Virus record (IMG/VR): IMGVR_UViG_3300036857_000586
Location: 1-23,257 of that record
Reading direction: 5' to 3' (one strand)
Length of the DNA: 23,257 nucleotides
Origin: a virus
Shown piece by piece: positions 12,878-19,542 of this stretch (the stretch's first letter is position 1; each line of letters begins with the position of its first letter). A program made the translations under genes and the position numbers. The notes beneath the pieces were generated by a model. That model was given only the letters and a program-made list of their open reading frames with translations, did no database searches and was not told the origin of the DNA.

Positions 12878-13057
12878 GCTGTGGCTCCTCTGGTTCCATC
12901 ACATTTTTTGTGTACGGACATGTCTGGCCCTGTAAGGGGCTGTAAGTGTGCAGCACAATATCAGATGACGTCGATAGTCTGTAATACTTTAGCCTGTGGC
13001 CAGTCTACCGGAATACCACTAGCGTTTTGGGCCGCTGGCCCTTGGAGTCGTCATCGA
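12878..13057. promoter_or_regulatory. Divergent control region upstream of XRE gene
   Basis: About 180 bases between divergent genes. CTGTAAG occurs at 12930-12936 and 12940-12946, spaced ten bases, with a similar CTGTAAT at 12979-12985. GACATGTC (12917-12924) is a perfect palindrome. GGGCC-GCT-GGCCC (13029-13041) is an inverted repeat just before the XRE ribosome-binding site. TAATAC at 12982 could be a plus-strand -10 box, but no good -35 box is seen. Confidence 0.55.
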
Positions 13058-13288
13058 TTGTCGCTGCGATTTGCCAAAGCACTGCGCGAGATGCGCAAAC
13101 GTCGAGGCATGTCACAGGAAGCATTGGCCGAGATGGCTGGTCTGCACCGCACTTACGTTAGTCAATTGGAGCGCGGATTAAAATCGCCGACGCTGAAGGT
13201 AATCGAGCGGTTGGCCGAGGCGCTCGATGTTTCGCTCAGTACGCTGATGCGGCGGGCCGAACAGGACGGTAACCAAAACCGCAATTGA
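13058..13288 (+). CDS. Small XRE-family repressor-like protein
   Basis: A 76-residue single-domain HTH protein: FAKALREMRKRRGMSQEALAEMAGLHRTYVSQLERGLKSPTLKVIERLAEALDVSLSTLM, a standard XRE/Cro-C1 domain. I chose a TTG start at 13058 because GGAG lies ten bases before it and the preceding in-frame sequence has no protein character. It faces the minus-strand operon across a control region with repeats, as a repressor or switch gene would. It lacks a cleavage or oligomerisation domain, so it could be an antirepressor or simple repressor. The domain assignment is firm. Confidence 0.85.
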   Translation: MSLRFAKALREMRKRRGMSQEALAEMAGLHRTYVSQLERGLKSPTLKVIERLAEALDVSLSTLMRRAEQDGNQNRN

Positions 13289-13392
13289 ACCGTGCCGCGG
13301 TTCCAGTGTAGGTTAACGGCCTGCTCGCATCGCGACGGCAGCGCCGCGCTTCGCTTCCAGCGCCCAGACCGGGGAAGCACACACAGCACAAC

Positions 13393-14802
13393 GTGGTTAC
13401 GCTCAAGCGCCCGGCGCGCCTATTTTCGTTTGCCGACTGGAACATCAACCAGCCGAAGGAGCCGCCGCCCGGCGACCGGCTCGACGCCCAATTCCTCGAA
13501 TTGATCGACGTCATATCGCAAACGCAGAATGCGTTGGCCGAGATCAGGCGTGATGACGGCACTCTTAACAACGAACTGGTCGGTCCCGAGCAGCTACGGA
13601 CAAATTTCCGTGATCTGCTGATCGGCGACATCGAGCAGCGCTTCAAGGTTACCGTCGATCTGATCAGTGCCACTGCGCGCGCGGTCAGTGACAGTGAGCG
13701 CAGCACGCAACTGTTCGCGCAGGACGCCGAGCGCGCGCTCACGGTCGCGCAGCAACTGATCTCCGACTGGAATATGATCCGTGAGGCGGCGCAGCGCACA
13801 TCGAGCAGCGTGCAGATCGCCGCCGCGGCGGTCACCAACGAAGCCACCGACGCCGAGAACTGGGCCGACTACGCGCAGGCGCAGGCCGAGAACGCCATCG
13901 AGGCCAAAGACGAGGCACTGCAGTGGGCCGAGTATCTGGCTGGACCGGTGGTCGATGCCGTCAGCGCGCCCGACTACATCGCCAACTCGCCGTTCCCGAA
14001 CGGATTGTTCTATCAGCCGGTCGACGGCGGCGTGGCCGGATTGTGGTCGGCGAAATGGTGGGCGCTGCAGGCGCGCAACTATGCGGGCGGCCTGACCGGA
14101 ATTTATCTCGGCCCGTTCGATCATCAGCCGCAGCCGGGCGAACAAAACCCCGATACTGGACAGGTAGTGCCTGATCCGATTCAACCGGGTGCGCTCTATT
14201 TCGACACCACGATCAATCAAATGATGGTGTGGGATGGCAGCGAGTGGTCGCCGCTCGGTGGCATTCCAGACGCGCCATACGACGGCAAGCTGTATGGACG
14301 CATCGATGCGACGTGGGGACTCATCCCCAGCGGTCCCGAAGGCGGGCTGCCGGAAGCGCCGGTCGATGGCAAACAGTACGGACGGCAGGACGCGGCGTGG
14401 ACCGAAATTCCGAGTGACAGTGGCATTCCAGAAGCGCCGGTTGATGGTCAGCAATATGCGCGCAAGGACGCCGCGTGGTCAGTGGTGACTGGCGGTGGTG
14501 CCATCGCCGATGACGCGCCAATCGATGACAACACCTATGCGCGCCGCAACAGTGCGTGGGTGCGCACGATCTGGGCCGACAATCTCAACGCTGCCGGAGA
14601 GACCGTCAACGCCAACATCACCTTCACCGGATACATCTACAGCAACGGCGGCGCGGATTTCACTGAATCTGTCTATTTCTATCACACGGTGAATCTCGAA
14701 GCTGCTGTCTACGTCGAGCAGACCCCCACCAATCCGAAGCACGCGGTCAACAAAAGTTACGTTGATGCGCAGCTTGTCACGCTCGACGGCGGCACATTCT
14801 GA
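13393..14802 (+). CDS. Tail-fibre or host-contact protein with repeats
   Basis: A 469-residue late protein. The N-terminus (LKRPARLFSFADWNINQPKEPPPGDRLDAQFLELID, then ALAEIRRDDGTL, GPEQL) is a recurring phage pattern, probably the virion-attachment part. A long Ala-rich coiled-coil-like region follows (about residues 80-180, SARDAERALTVAQ and AQAQAENAIEAKDE). Residues about 290-392 hold four repeats of about 25 residues with the pattern P-x-A-P-x-D-G-x-x-Y-x-R-x-x-A-x-W. The end has HAVNKSYVDAQL, a motif common in tail fibres and also present at the 15500 gene. The start is a GTG at 13393 without a clear Shine-Dalgarno sequence. TTGAAC and TAGGTT about 18 bases apart at 13284-13313 may be its promoter. 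Confidence 0.8.
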   Translation: MVTLKRPARLFSFADWNINQPKEPPPGDRLDAQFLELIDVISQTQNALAEIRRDDGTLNNELVGPEQLRTNFRDLLIGDIEQRFKVTVDLISATARAVSDSERSTQLFAQDAERALTVAQQLISDWNMIREAAQRTSSSVQIAAAAVTNEATDAENWADYAQAQAENAIEAKDEALQWAEYLAGPVVDAVSAPDYIANSPFPNGLFYQPVDGGVAGLWSAKWWALQARNYAGGLTGIYLGPFDHQPQPGEQNPDTGQVVPDPIQPGALYFDTTINQMMVWDGSEWSPLGGIPDAPYDGKLYGRIDATWGLIPSGPEGGLPEAPVDGKQYGRQDAAWTEIPSDSGIPEAPVDGQQYARKDAAWSVVTGGGAIADDAPIDDNTYARRNSAWVRTIWADNLNAAGETVNANITFTGYIYSNGGADFTESVYFYHTVNLEAAVYVEQTPTNPKHAVNKSYVDAQLVTLDGGTF

Positions 14803-14817
14803 ACAGGAGGAAACATC

Positions 14818-14970
14818 ATGGGCGTTCGTTACGAAGTGCCGGAAGGAAAGACCGCAACTATCGAAGGGCCGTGCAGCATCGAGGTGGTCGGTGATCCCGG
14901 CAAGGTGCCGCAGATCGGCGATACCGCGCCACCGGAGCCGCCGCCGGAGTCGCCACCGGAGGTGAGGTAG
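14818..14970 (+). CDS. Small Pro/Glu-rich protein
   Basis: A 50-residue protein whose ATG is preceded by AGGAGG. The first half is beta-like (RYEVPEGKTATIEGPCSIEVVG) and the second is PPEPPPESPPEV, a flexible acidic tail. It is placed between tail genes and may be a small virion or assembly protein. Not recognised. Confidence 0.7.
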   Translation: MGVRYEVPEGKTATIEGPCSIEVVGDPGKVPQIGDTAPPEPPPESPPEVR

Positions 14971-14979
14971 GAGAGGACG

Positions 14980-15279
14980 ATGCCAAAACGTCCAAAAAAA
15001 TTTAAGGCGAAGAAGCTGAAGGCAAAACCCAAAAGCAAACGGAGAAAGCAGATGGCTCGTGACGACGATGACAGAAAGAAACCGGCTGGCCCGACGACCA
15101 CCTCGCAGCACGGTTCGCGTCCTGACATGCAGAAGCAGCCGCAGCAGGACCAGAAAAAGCAGGGCGGCAGCGCCCCTGATCCGATGGGGCAGCCGCCGGG
15201 ACCGTCACCGGCTCCGAATCCTGAGAGCGCACCGGGTGGTGACAAGGTTGGCGGTGGCGAGGAGCCTGCGCAGAAGTGA
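14980..15279 (+). CDS. Basic, disordered small protein
   Basis: A 99-residue protein with a very basic start (KRPKKFKAKKLKAKPKSKRRK) followed by a Gln/Pro/Gly-rich tail. No folded domain is apparent. GGAGAGG lies before the ATG. Small basic proteins of this kind occur among phage structural genes; DNA binding is possible but unproven. Confidence 0.7.
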   Translation: MPKRPKKFKAKKLKAKPKSKRRKQMARDDDDRKKPAGPTTTSQHGSRPDMQKQPQQDQKKQGGSAPDPMGQPPGPSPAPNPESAPGGDKVGGGEEPAQK

Positions 15280-15491
15280 TATGGCCGGTTGACCCGCCCA
15301 AGAAACGCGCGCCGCGGCGACCGATGTGGCTTGCCGCGGTTATTGCCGTGCCTGATGTCACCATGCCAGACAATGCCGTGCGCATGTATGCAGGCGCGCT
15401 CGCTGGCGACAATGTCGCGCACGAGATCAAGCAGACGTTTGACGACAACCATCCGCAGCCACCGGAGGAGGTGCCAAAGACTACGGAGTGA
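15276..15491 (+). CDS. Small hypothetical protein, GTG start
   Basis: A 71-residue protein beginning at a GTG that overlaps the previous stop (GTGA), with GGAG about ten bases upstream. Segment WLAAVIAVPDVTMPDNAVRMYAGALAGDNVAHEI is mixed helix and strand; the tail DNHPQPPEEVPK is acidic and Pro-rich. No family is recognised. It is likely an accessory of the tail genes around it. Confidence 0.65.
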   Translation: MIWPVDPPKKRAPRRPMWLAAVIAVPDVTMPDNAVRMYAGALAGDNVAHEIKQTFDDNHPQPPEEVPKTTE

Positions 15492-15499
15492 TTGCTGCA

Positions 15500-16366
15500 A
15501 TGACTTACTACCGGCATCGACGTACATCGAATCCGGCGACTGCTTTCCCATCGCCGATTGAGCCCGGCGAGATCGCTGCCAATACCGCCAACCGGCAACT
15601 CGCTATCGGTGACGCCGACGCAGCATCGCTTGGCACACCAGTGCCGCTGATCGCTATCCGTTATTTCGATGCGCGCGCTTCGTACAAGATCAACGAATGG
15701 GTGGTGGTGAACAACAACCTTTATTTATCAAAAGGCAATGTTGCTCCCGGTTCGTTTAATCCCGCTCAGTGGCAACTAGCGCCAAACGATCTGACCAAGT
15801 TGGTGCTGAAAGATGGTGACACCGTTTCCGGTGCAATACGGACAACCCGTACACCGTTCGCGTTGGCGGATGAATTTGTTTCTAAGCAATACGTCGATGC
15901 TGGAGATGCACTGCCTGCCACCAGCATCGCCGATGGTATCGTCACTTTTGCCAAGATGGCGGCAACCGCGCTGGCGACGGCGGCGGAATATCTCAGCGCG
16001 ACCGCCAATAAAATTCTCACAGCAGATGGCGTGTGGGCGGCGGCAGTGCCGGTGGCGCTGGCTGATGCCGCAACGGTGACGCCAAATTTCGGTGCAGGCA
16101 TCGATTTTTATTGGACGCTCGGTGCTGCTGGTCGCACGCTCGCCAATCCAATCAACGGAAAGCGCGGCCAGAAGGGCATCATCTACTTGATACAGGACGC
16201 CACTGGTGGTCGCACCATCACCACTTGGGGCAGCGCTTATAAATTTTCCGGCGGTGCGAAACCTACGCTCAGTACCACTGGCGGAGCATGGGACATGTTG
16301 TCTTACGCTGTCGGCAATAATCCGGCAACGCAAGTCAACTGCACGTTCATTGGGGATGTGCGCTGA
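15500..16366 (+). CDS. Tail-fibre or receptor-binding-type protein
   Basis: A 288-residue protein from ATG 15500, chosen because GGAG is 11 bases upstream; a GTG at 15488 is an alternative. The N-terminus (RHRRTSNPATAFPSPIEPGEIAANTANRQLAIGD) is a typical attachment-like segment in alphaproteobacterial phage fibres. A YKINEWVVVNNNLYLSKGNV segment (about residues 53-75) resembles carbohydrate-module-like repeats. FVSKQYVDAGDAL shares the NKxYVDA-type motif with the 13393 protein. The C-terminus is beta-rich with ITTWGSAYKFSGG, NPATQVNCTFIGDV. Such proteins form trimeric fibres contacting the cell surface. Confidence 0.8.
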   Translation: MTYYRHRRTSNPATAFPSPIEPGEIAANTANRQLAIGDADAASLGTPVPLIAIRYFDARASYKINEWVVVNNNLYLSKGNVAPGSFNPAQWQLAPNDLTKLVLKDGDTVSGAIRTTRTPFALADEFVSKQYVDAGDALPATSIADGIVTFAKMAATALATAAEYLSATANKILTADGVWAAAVPVALADAATVTPNFGAGIDFYWTLGAAGRTLANPINGKRGQKGIIYLIQDATGGRTITTWGSAYKFSGGAKPTLSTTGGAWDMLSYAVGNNPATQVNCTFIGDVR

Positions 16367-17127
16367 TGCTGCCGGGAAACACAGTATTTTTGGCGGGCGG
16401 CAAATCATACGGCAAAGGGAGTGTGACTCTTACTGCCGGGGCGACGTGGACCGTTGATCCCACGTTTGATCCAACCAAAAATACTGTCGAGTGCTACGCG
16501 GCTGGGGGAGGCGGTGCGGGTGGCTATCAGTATTGCGGTTTGGGTGGCGCTGGCGGTGGCTATTCCAAGATCAGCAATTTGCCGCTCACTCCCGGCTCCA
16601 TCGTCGACATGGCGATTGGCTTGGGCGGTGCTGGGGGTGGTCGCGCCGCTGCTGGGACTGCCGGTGGCGATACTTGGTTTGTCAGCGCTGCGACTGCACT
16701 GGCAAAGGGCGGTGGTGCGGGCCAATACGGAAATGCCAGCAAGCCGGGTGCTGCTGGCGGCGCGGCAGCGGATGGTGTTGGCGATGTAAAGTACAGCGGC
16801 GGTGCGGGTGGTGGCACCAACTTCGCAACGCCACGCAGCGGCGGTTCAGGTGGCGGCGGTGGTGCTGGTCCAAATAGCGATGGCACGCATGGCACCGATC
16901 AGAACGGGTCTGGAAATTTGGGATTGCCGGGAGGCCCCGGCGGCGGCGGTCTTGCGGGCGCAGGCGGTCGTGGCGGCGATGGTCTCACATACGGATCAAC
17001 CATTCCGGTAGTAGGCGGCAATTACGGTGGCGGTGGCGGCGGCGGTGGTCTTGGCGGGACCATCAATGCTCAGACCACTGGTGCCAAGGGCGGGGATGGC
17101 GTCATCAAGATCACTTGGGGGCAATGA
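16366..17127 (+). CDS. Glycine-rich tail or adhesin protein
   Basis: A 253-residue protein that begins in a TGATG overlap. After a short beta segment (VTLTAGATWTVDPTFDPTKNTVECYAAGGGG), residues about 48-250 are dominated by runs of Gly and Ala (AGGGGAGG, GGAGGGY, GGGGGGGGLGG) ending DGVIKITWG. Gly-rich domains of this form are found in phage tail adhesins and fibre tips, where polyglycine-II helix bundles bind the receptor. It directly follows a fibre gene, so a shaft-tip pair is plausible. The DNA here is a low-complexity GGT/GGC tract that may vary between relatives. Confidence 0.8.
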   Translation: MLPGNTVFLAGGKSYGKGSVTLTAGATWTVDPTFDPTKNTVECYAAGGGGAGGYQYCGLGGAGGGYSKISNLPLTPGSIVDMAIGLGGAGGGRAAAGTAGGDTWFVSAATALAKGGGAGQYGNASKPGAAGGAAADGVGDVKYSGGAGGGTNFATPRSGGSGGGGGAGPNSDGTHGTDQNGSGNLGLPGGPGGGGLAGAGGRGGDGLTYGSTIPVVGGNYGGGGGGGGLGGTINAQTTGAKGGDGVIKITWGQ

Positions 17128-17441
17128 TGATGCTGGATACGAAAAAAATCATTGTCGCTTTGCTGCTGCTCACGACCAGCAGTCACGCGCAGCCACCCAC
17201 CGATTGCATTCCGCAAAATCAGTTGGAGCGCATCCGCGAGATCATGCTCGACGGCATCGACATGGCGTTCAAGGAGCATATCGCGCATCTGCTCAGCGTG
17301 CTGATCAAGGACCCGAAGGACCAGCCAGACCGCGCCATTGCGGGATTGCGGCCAGCGATCAAGGCCTACGTCAGTGGGCGGATAGCTGTGGTGAACTGGA
17401 ATCCAGCGACATGTGAGGAGCGAAACGATGGGCGCAACTGA
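17124..17441 (+). CDS. Small secreted protein near the lysis genes
   Basis: A 105-residue protein with a signal peptide: positive DTKK, hydrophobic IIVALLLLTTSS, then cleavage around SHA-QPP. Two Cys (TDC and ATC) could form a disulphide in the periplasm. The mature part is helical (LERIREIMLDGIDMAFKEHIAHLLSVLIKD). Three ATGs in a row overlap the previous stop; I chose the first. It stands just before a holin-like gene and a lysozyme, so a role in lysis is possible, but it has no lipobox for a spanin. Confidence 0.65.
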   Translation: MMMLDTKKIIVALLLLTTSSHAQPPTDCIPQNQLERIREIMLDGIDMAFKEHIAHLLSVLIKDPKDQPDRAIAGLRPAIKAYVSGRIAVVNWNPATCEERNDGRN

Positions 17442-17685
17442 CGATGCCAGCAGGGCAGTGGTAGGTGTTGCTGACGCCATGCGCAGCCAGCCGCTGGCGC
17501 TGGCGCTGGTGATCATCAATCTGCTGTTTCTCGGCGCTGGTGGATTTTTTCTGCATGAACTCGGGATTGCCACCGTGCGCGAAAATGAGCGGCGCGACGA
17601 TTTGATCGCTGATCTCGCCAAGCGCTGTCTTGCCGCCACGCCACCAGCCAGCAAGAACAACAAGGAGGATCGCGATGCTCGATAA
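17428..17685 (+). CDS. Holin-like membrane protein
   Basis: An 85-residue protein with one strong membrane helix (about residues 24-46, LALALVIINLLFLGAGGFFLHEL). An N-terminal acidic helix and a charged C-terminal tail (ENERRDDLIADLAKRC, KNNKED) complete it. GAGGAG precedes the ATG at 17428. It sits immediately upstream of the lysozyme gene and overlaps its start, so a holin role, releasing the lysozyme through the inner membrane, is the best inference. It could also be another phage membrane protein. Confidence 0.7.
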   Translation: MGATDDASRAVVGVADAMRSQPLALALVIINLLFLGAGGFFLHELGIATVRENERRDDLIADLAKRCLAATPPASKNNKEDRDAR

Positions 17686-18763
17686 AGCTGTTATTGATCT
17701 GTCGCACTGGGATGAGTGGCCGATGGATTTCAATAAAGCCAAAGCCGATGGCGTTGTCGGTGTCATTCACAAGGTCACCGAGGGGAGCAGTTACGTCGAC
17801 CCGGCTTACGATAAAACCAAAAAGGCAGTGAAGGCTGCCGGGTTGCTGTGGGGGGCATACCATTTTCTGCGGCCCGGCAACATGAAACAGCAGGCGCAAT
17901 GGATGATTGCCAAGATCGGCGAGCAGATCGACCTGTACGCCGCCGATCACGAGGACGCTGGCGTCTCGCTCAGCAACTTGAAGGAATTTCTTGCCGAAGT
18001 GCAGCGCCTGTCAGGCAGGACTCCGGTCATCTACTCCGGTCACGTCATCAAGGAGCAGGTCGGCAGCAAGCCGGATTCGGTGCTGGCGCAATATCCGCTC
18101 TGGATTGCGCATTACACGTCGGCCAGCCAGCCGACATGGCCGAAGCAAATCTGGCCGAAGTGGTGGCTGTGGCAGTACACCGAGAAGGGCAAAGTCGCGG
18201 GTATCCCCGGCGACAGCAGCGGCGGTCTCGACGTCAACAGATACGATGGCACTGCCGAGCAGTTGCGCGACGACTGGACCGGCGGTGAACCTGGCCCTGC
18301 ACCCGAACCGCCACCTGCGGAAGTGGCCGTCACCATCATCGCGCACAGCAGGACCGGCAACCAGAGAGGCAATGCGAAATTACGGCAAGCTGCGCGACAA
18401 GGCGCGTGCCTGCCGTCAGGCCAGATAAACCGGAGGTGTGAAGTGAAAAAAATTCTGCTCGCGCTGCTGGCGCTCGCGCTCGTGCTGCCAGCAACTGACA
18501 CGCTGGCGAAGAAGCGCACGCAGGTCCGCGTCCATAAGCCCGCGCCGTGCGCAACACCCGGCTGCGATCAGTGGAGCAAGGGCGATGTGCCGTTGATCGC
18601 CGTGCCGCCGATTGCGGTTGCTTTCGATCTGGCACGCCGCATGTCGTGTGATCCGGCCATCGACAGGCCGTATGGCATCGCTGATCCCGGCTACCCCGGC
18701 GGTGCGCAGGTCGGCAACTTCCTGATCCCGGCGATCTACCGCGCGGAGTGTCTGCGCCGATAG
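17675..18763 (+). CDS. GH25 (Chalaropsis-type) lysozyme, frame continuing into next gene
   Basis: Residues 1-200 form a complete GH25 lysozyme, which cuts the glycan chains of peptidoglycan. Visible: VIDLSHWDEWPMDF with D8, VIHKVTEGSSYVDP with E36, the D-x-E pair D91/E93, LLWGAYHF, LWIAHYTSASQPTW, WLWQYT and LDVNRYDG with D186. AAGGAGG precedes the ATG. The frame does not stop after the domain but runs on to 18763 through the secreted gene starting at 18443, giving 362 residues. From about residue 228 the codon use becomes poor, while the +1 frame has a normal short ending at a TAA (18426-18428). A lost stop or frameshift near 18357-18375 is therefore suspected; a 251-residue ending seems the normal form. 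Confidence 0.8.
   Translation: MLDKAVIDLSHWDEWPMDFNKAKADGVVGVIHKVTEGSSYVDPAYDKTKKAVKAAGLLWGAYHFLRPGNMKQQAQWMIAKIGEQIDLYAADHEDAGVSLSNLKEFLAEVQRLSGRTPVIYSGHVIKEQVGSKPDSVLAQYPLWIAHYTSASQPTWPKQIWPKWWLWQYTEKGKVAGIPGDSSGGLDVNRYDGTAEQLRDDWTGGEPGPAPEPPPAEVAVTIIAHSRTGNQRGNAKLRQAARQGACLPSGQINRRCEVKKILLALLALALVLPATDTLAKKRTQVRVHKPAPCATPGCDQWSKGDVPLIAVPPIAVAFDLARRMSCDPAIDRPYGIADPGYPGGAQVGNFLIPAIYRAECLRR
18443..18763 (+). CDS. Secreted Cys-containing protein, in frame with lysozyme
   Basis: A 106-residue protein from a GTG start with GGAGG nine to ten bases before it. It begins KKILLALLALALVLPATDTLAKKR, a clear signal peptide. The mature part contains CATPGCDQW, VPPIAVAFDLARRMSCDPAI and GNFLIPAIYRAECLRR, with four Cys that may pair. 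It reads as an independent exported phage protein and not as the tail of a lysozyme. The reading frame from the lysozyme gene enters it without a stop, so a fused product is also possible. The role is unknown; its position suggests lysis or cell-envelope interaction. Confidence 0.7.
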   Translation: MKKILLALLALALVLPATDTLAKKRTQVRVHKPAPCATPGCDQWSKGDVPLIAVPPIAVAFDLARRMSCDPAIDRPYGIADPGYPGGAQVGNFLIPAIYRAECLRR

Positions 18764-18772
18764 GAGGCAGCG

Positions 18773-19159
18773 ATGGGACTACGGTTGGTGCAGTTGTTAG
18801 TGGATCAAGCGCAGCGCGGTGAAGGTCCGTTTGCCGGGGTGATCCCGCGCACGAATCAAACGATGACGTTGCCGCCGCTCGACATCAGCAACCAGCTTGC
18901 TGACATCAAGACTGCTGCCGAGCGCATGCACAACAATCCGTTTTCAAATGAACTGCCGCAGCCGCAGCAACAGCAGCCGCAGGCTGCTGGCATCAGCGCG
19001 CTCGCTGCTCCGGCACCGTTGGTGCAGCAACCGACGGCACAACAACAGCAAAACCCATTGGTGCGCGCCAACACTCTGGTGCGTTCGCTGCCGGATCAAC
19101 TCGGCGAGATCGCCGCGCCAGCCAGCAGACGGCGTGGCACCTACAAGGAGATCGTCTAG
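18773..19159 (+). CDS. Gln-rich hypothetical protein
   Basis: A 128-residue protein. AGGAGG precedes the ATG. An N-terminal helix ([13 protein letters not shown]) is followed by a helical segment ([15 protein letters not shown]) and a low-complexity region of Gln and Pro ([15 protein letters not shown]). A basic end [10 protein letters not shown] follows. Likely a small virion-associated protein; no family recognised. Confidence 0.7.
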   Translation: MGLRLVQLLVDQAQRGEGPFAGVIPRTNQTMTLPPLDISNQLADIKTAAERMHNNPFSNELPQPQQQQPQAAGISALAAPAPLVQQPTAQQQQNPLVRANTLVRSLPDQLGEIAAPASRRRGTYKEIV

Positions 19160-19176
19160 CAACAAGGGAGAAACGC

Positions 19177-19335
19177 ATGCCTCCAAGATCAGAACGACAA
19201 CGTCGCGCCATGCGCGCGGCTGCCGCAGGTCACTCGACACTCGGCATTCCGAAAAAAGTCGGCAAGGAATTTTCCAAGTCTGACCCCGGCGGCAAGCTGC
19301 CGAGGACAGCCCGCAAGCGGAGGAAAGCGCGATGA
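19177..19335 (+). CDS. Small basic phage protein (QRRAM...[10 protein letters not shown] type)
   Basis: A 52-residue, very basic protein. [19 protein letters not shown], then IPKKVGKEF and a basic tail, matches the form of a short phage protein (QR.AM.AAA.G.S..GIPK.VG..F) recognised in many head or portal regions, function unknown. AGGGAG precedes the ATG. Its stop overlaps the next start (ATGA). Confidence 0.75.
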   Translation: MPPRSERQRRAMRAAAAGHSTLGIPKKVGKEFSKSDPGGKLPRTARKRRKAR

Positions 19336-19538
19336 CAATCGAGGGGCTGATCGCGCTCGCGATCTACATCATCGTCATCGGGTTGATCGTCTGGCTGCTG
19401 CTGTGGGCCATCCAGCAGGTGCCGTTGCCAGCGCCGTTCGGGCAAGTGGCGCGCGTGCTGATCATCGTGATCGCCGTGCTGATTGTCTGTTACCTCCTGC
19501 TTGGTCTGATCAGCAGCGGTGTACCCAAACTGAGATGA
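19332..19538 (+). CDS. Two-helix small membrane protein (Thivi_2564-like)
   Basis: A 68-residue membrane protein with helices at about residues 5-27 ([23 protein letters not shown]) and 42-62 ([19 protein letters not shown]), and a short polar loop [11 protein letters not shown]. It resembles the Thivi_2564 group of small phage or bacterial membrane proteins. The function is unknown. It could be an alternative holin candidate, although it lies after the lysozyme. Confidence 0.72.
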   Translation: MTIEGLIALAIYIIVIGLIVWLLLWAIQQVPLPAPFGQVARVLIIVIAVLIVCYLLLGLISSGVPKLR

Positions 19539-19542
19539 CCTG

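Noticed and set aside
13284-13313. Hairpin GAACCG-TGCCG-CGGTTC as terminator of the XRE gene
   Set aside because: Only six paired bases and no T run after it; noted as a possible promoter region instead.
13594-14454. Open frame of 286 codons on the minus strand
   Set aside because: Antisense to the tail-fibre-like gene; the sequence is Arg-rich without domains.
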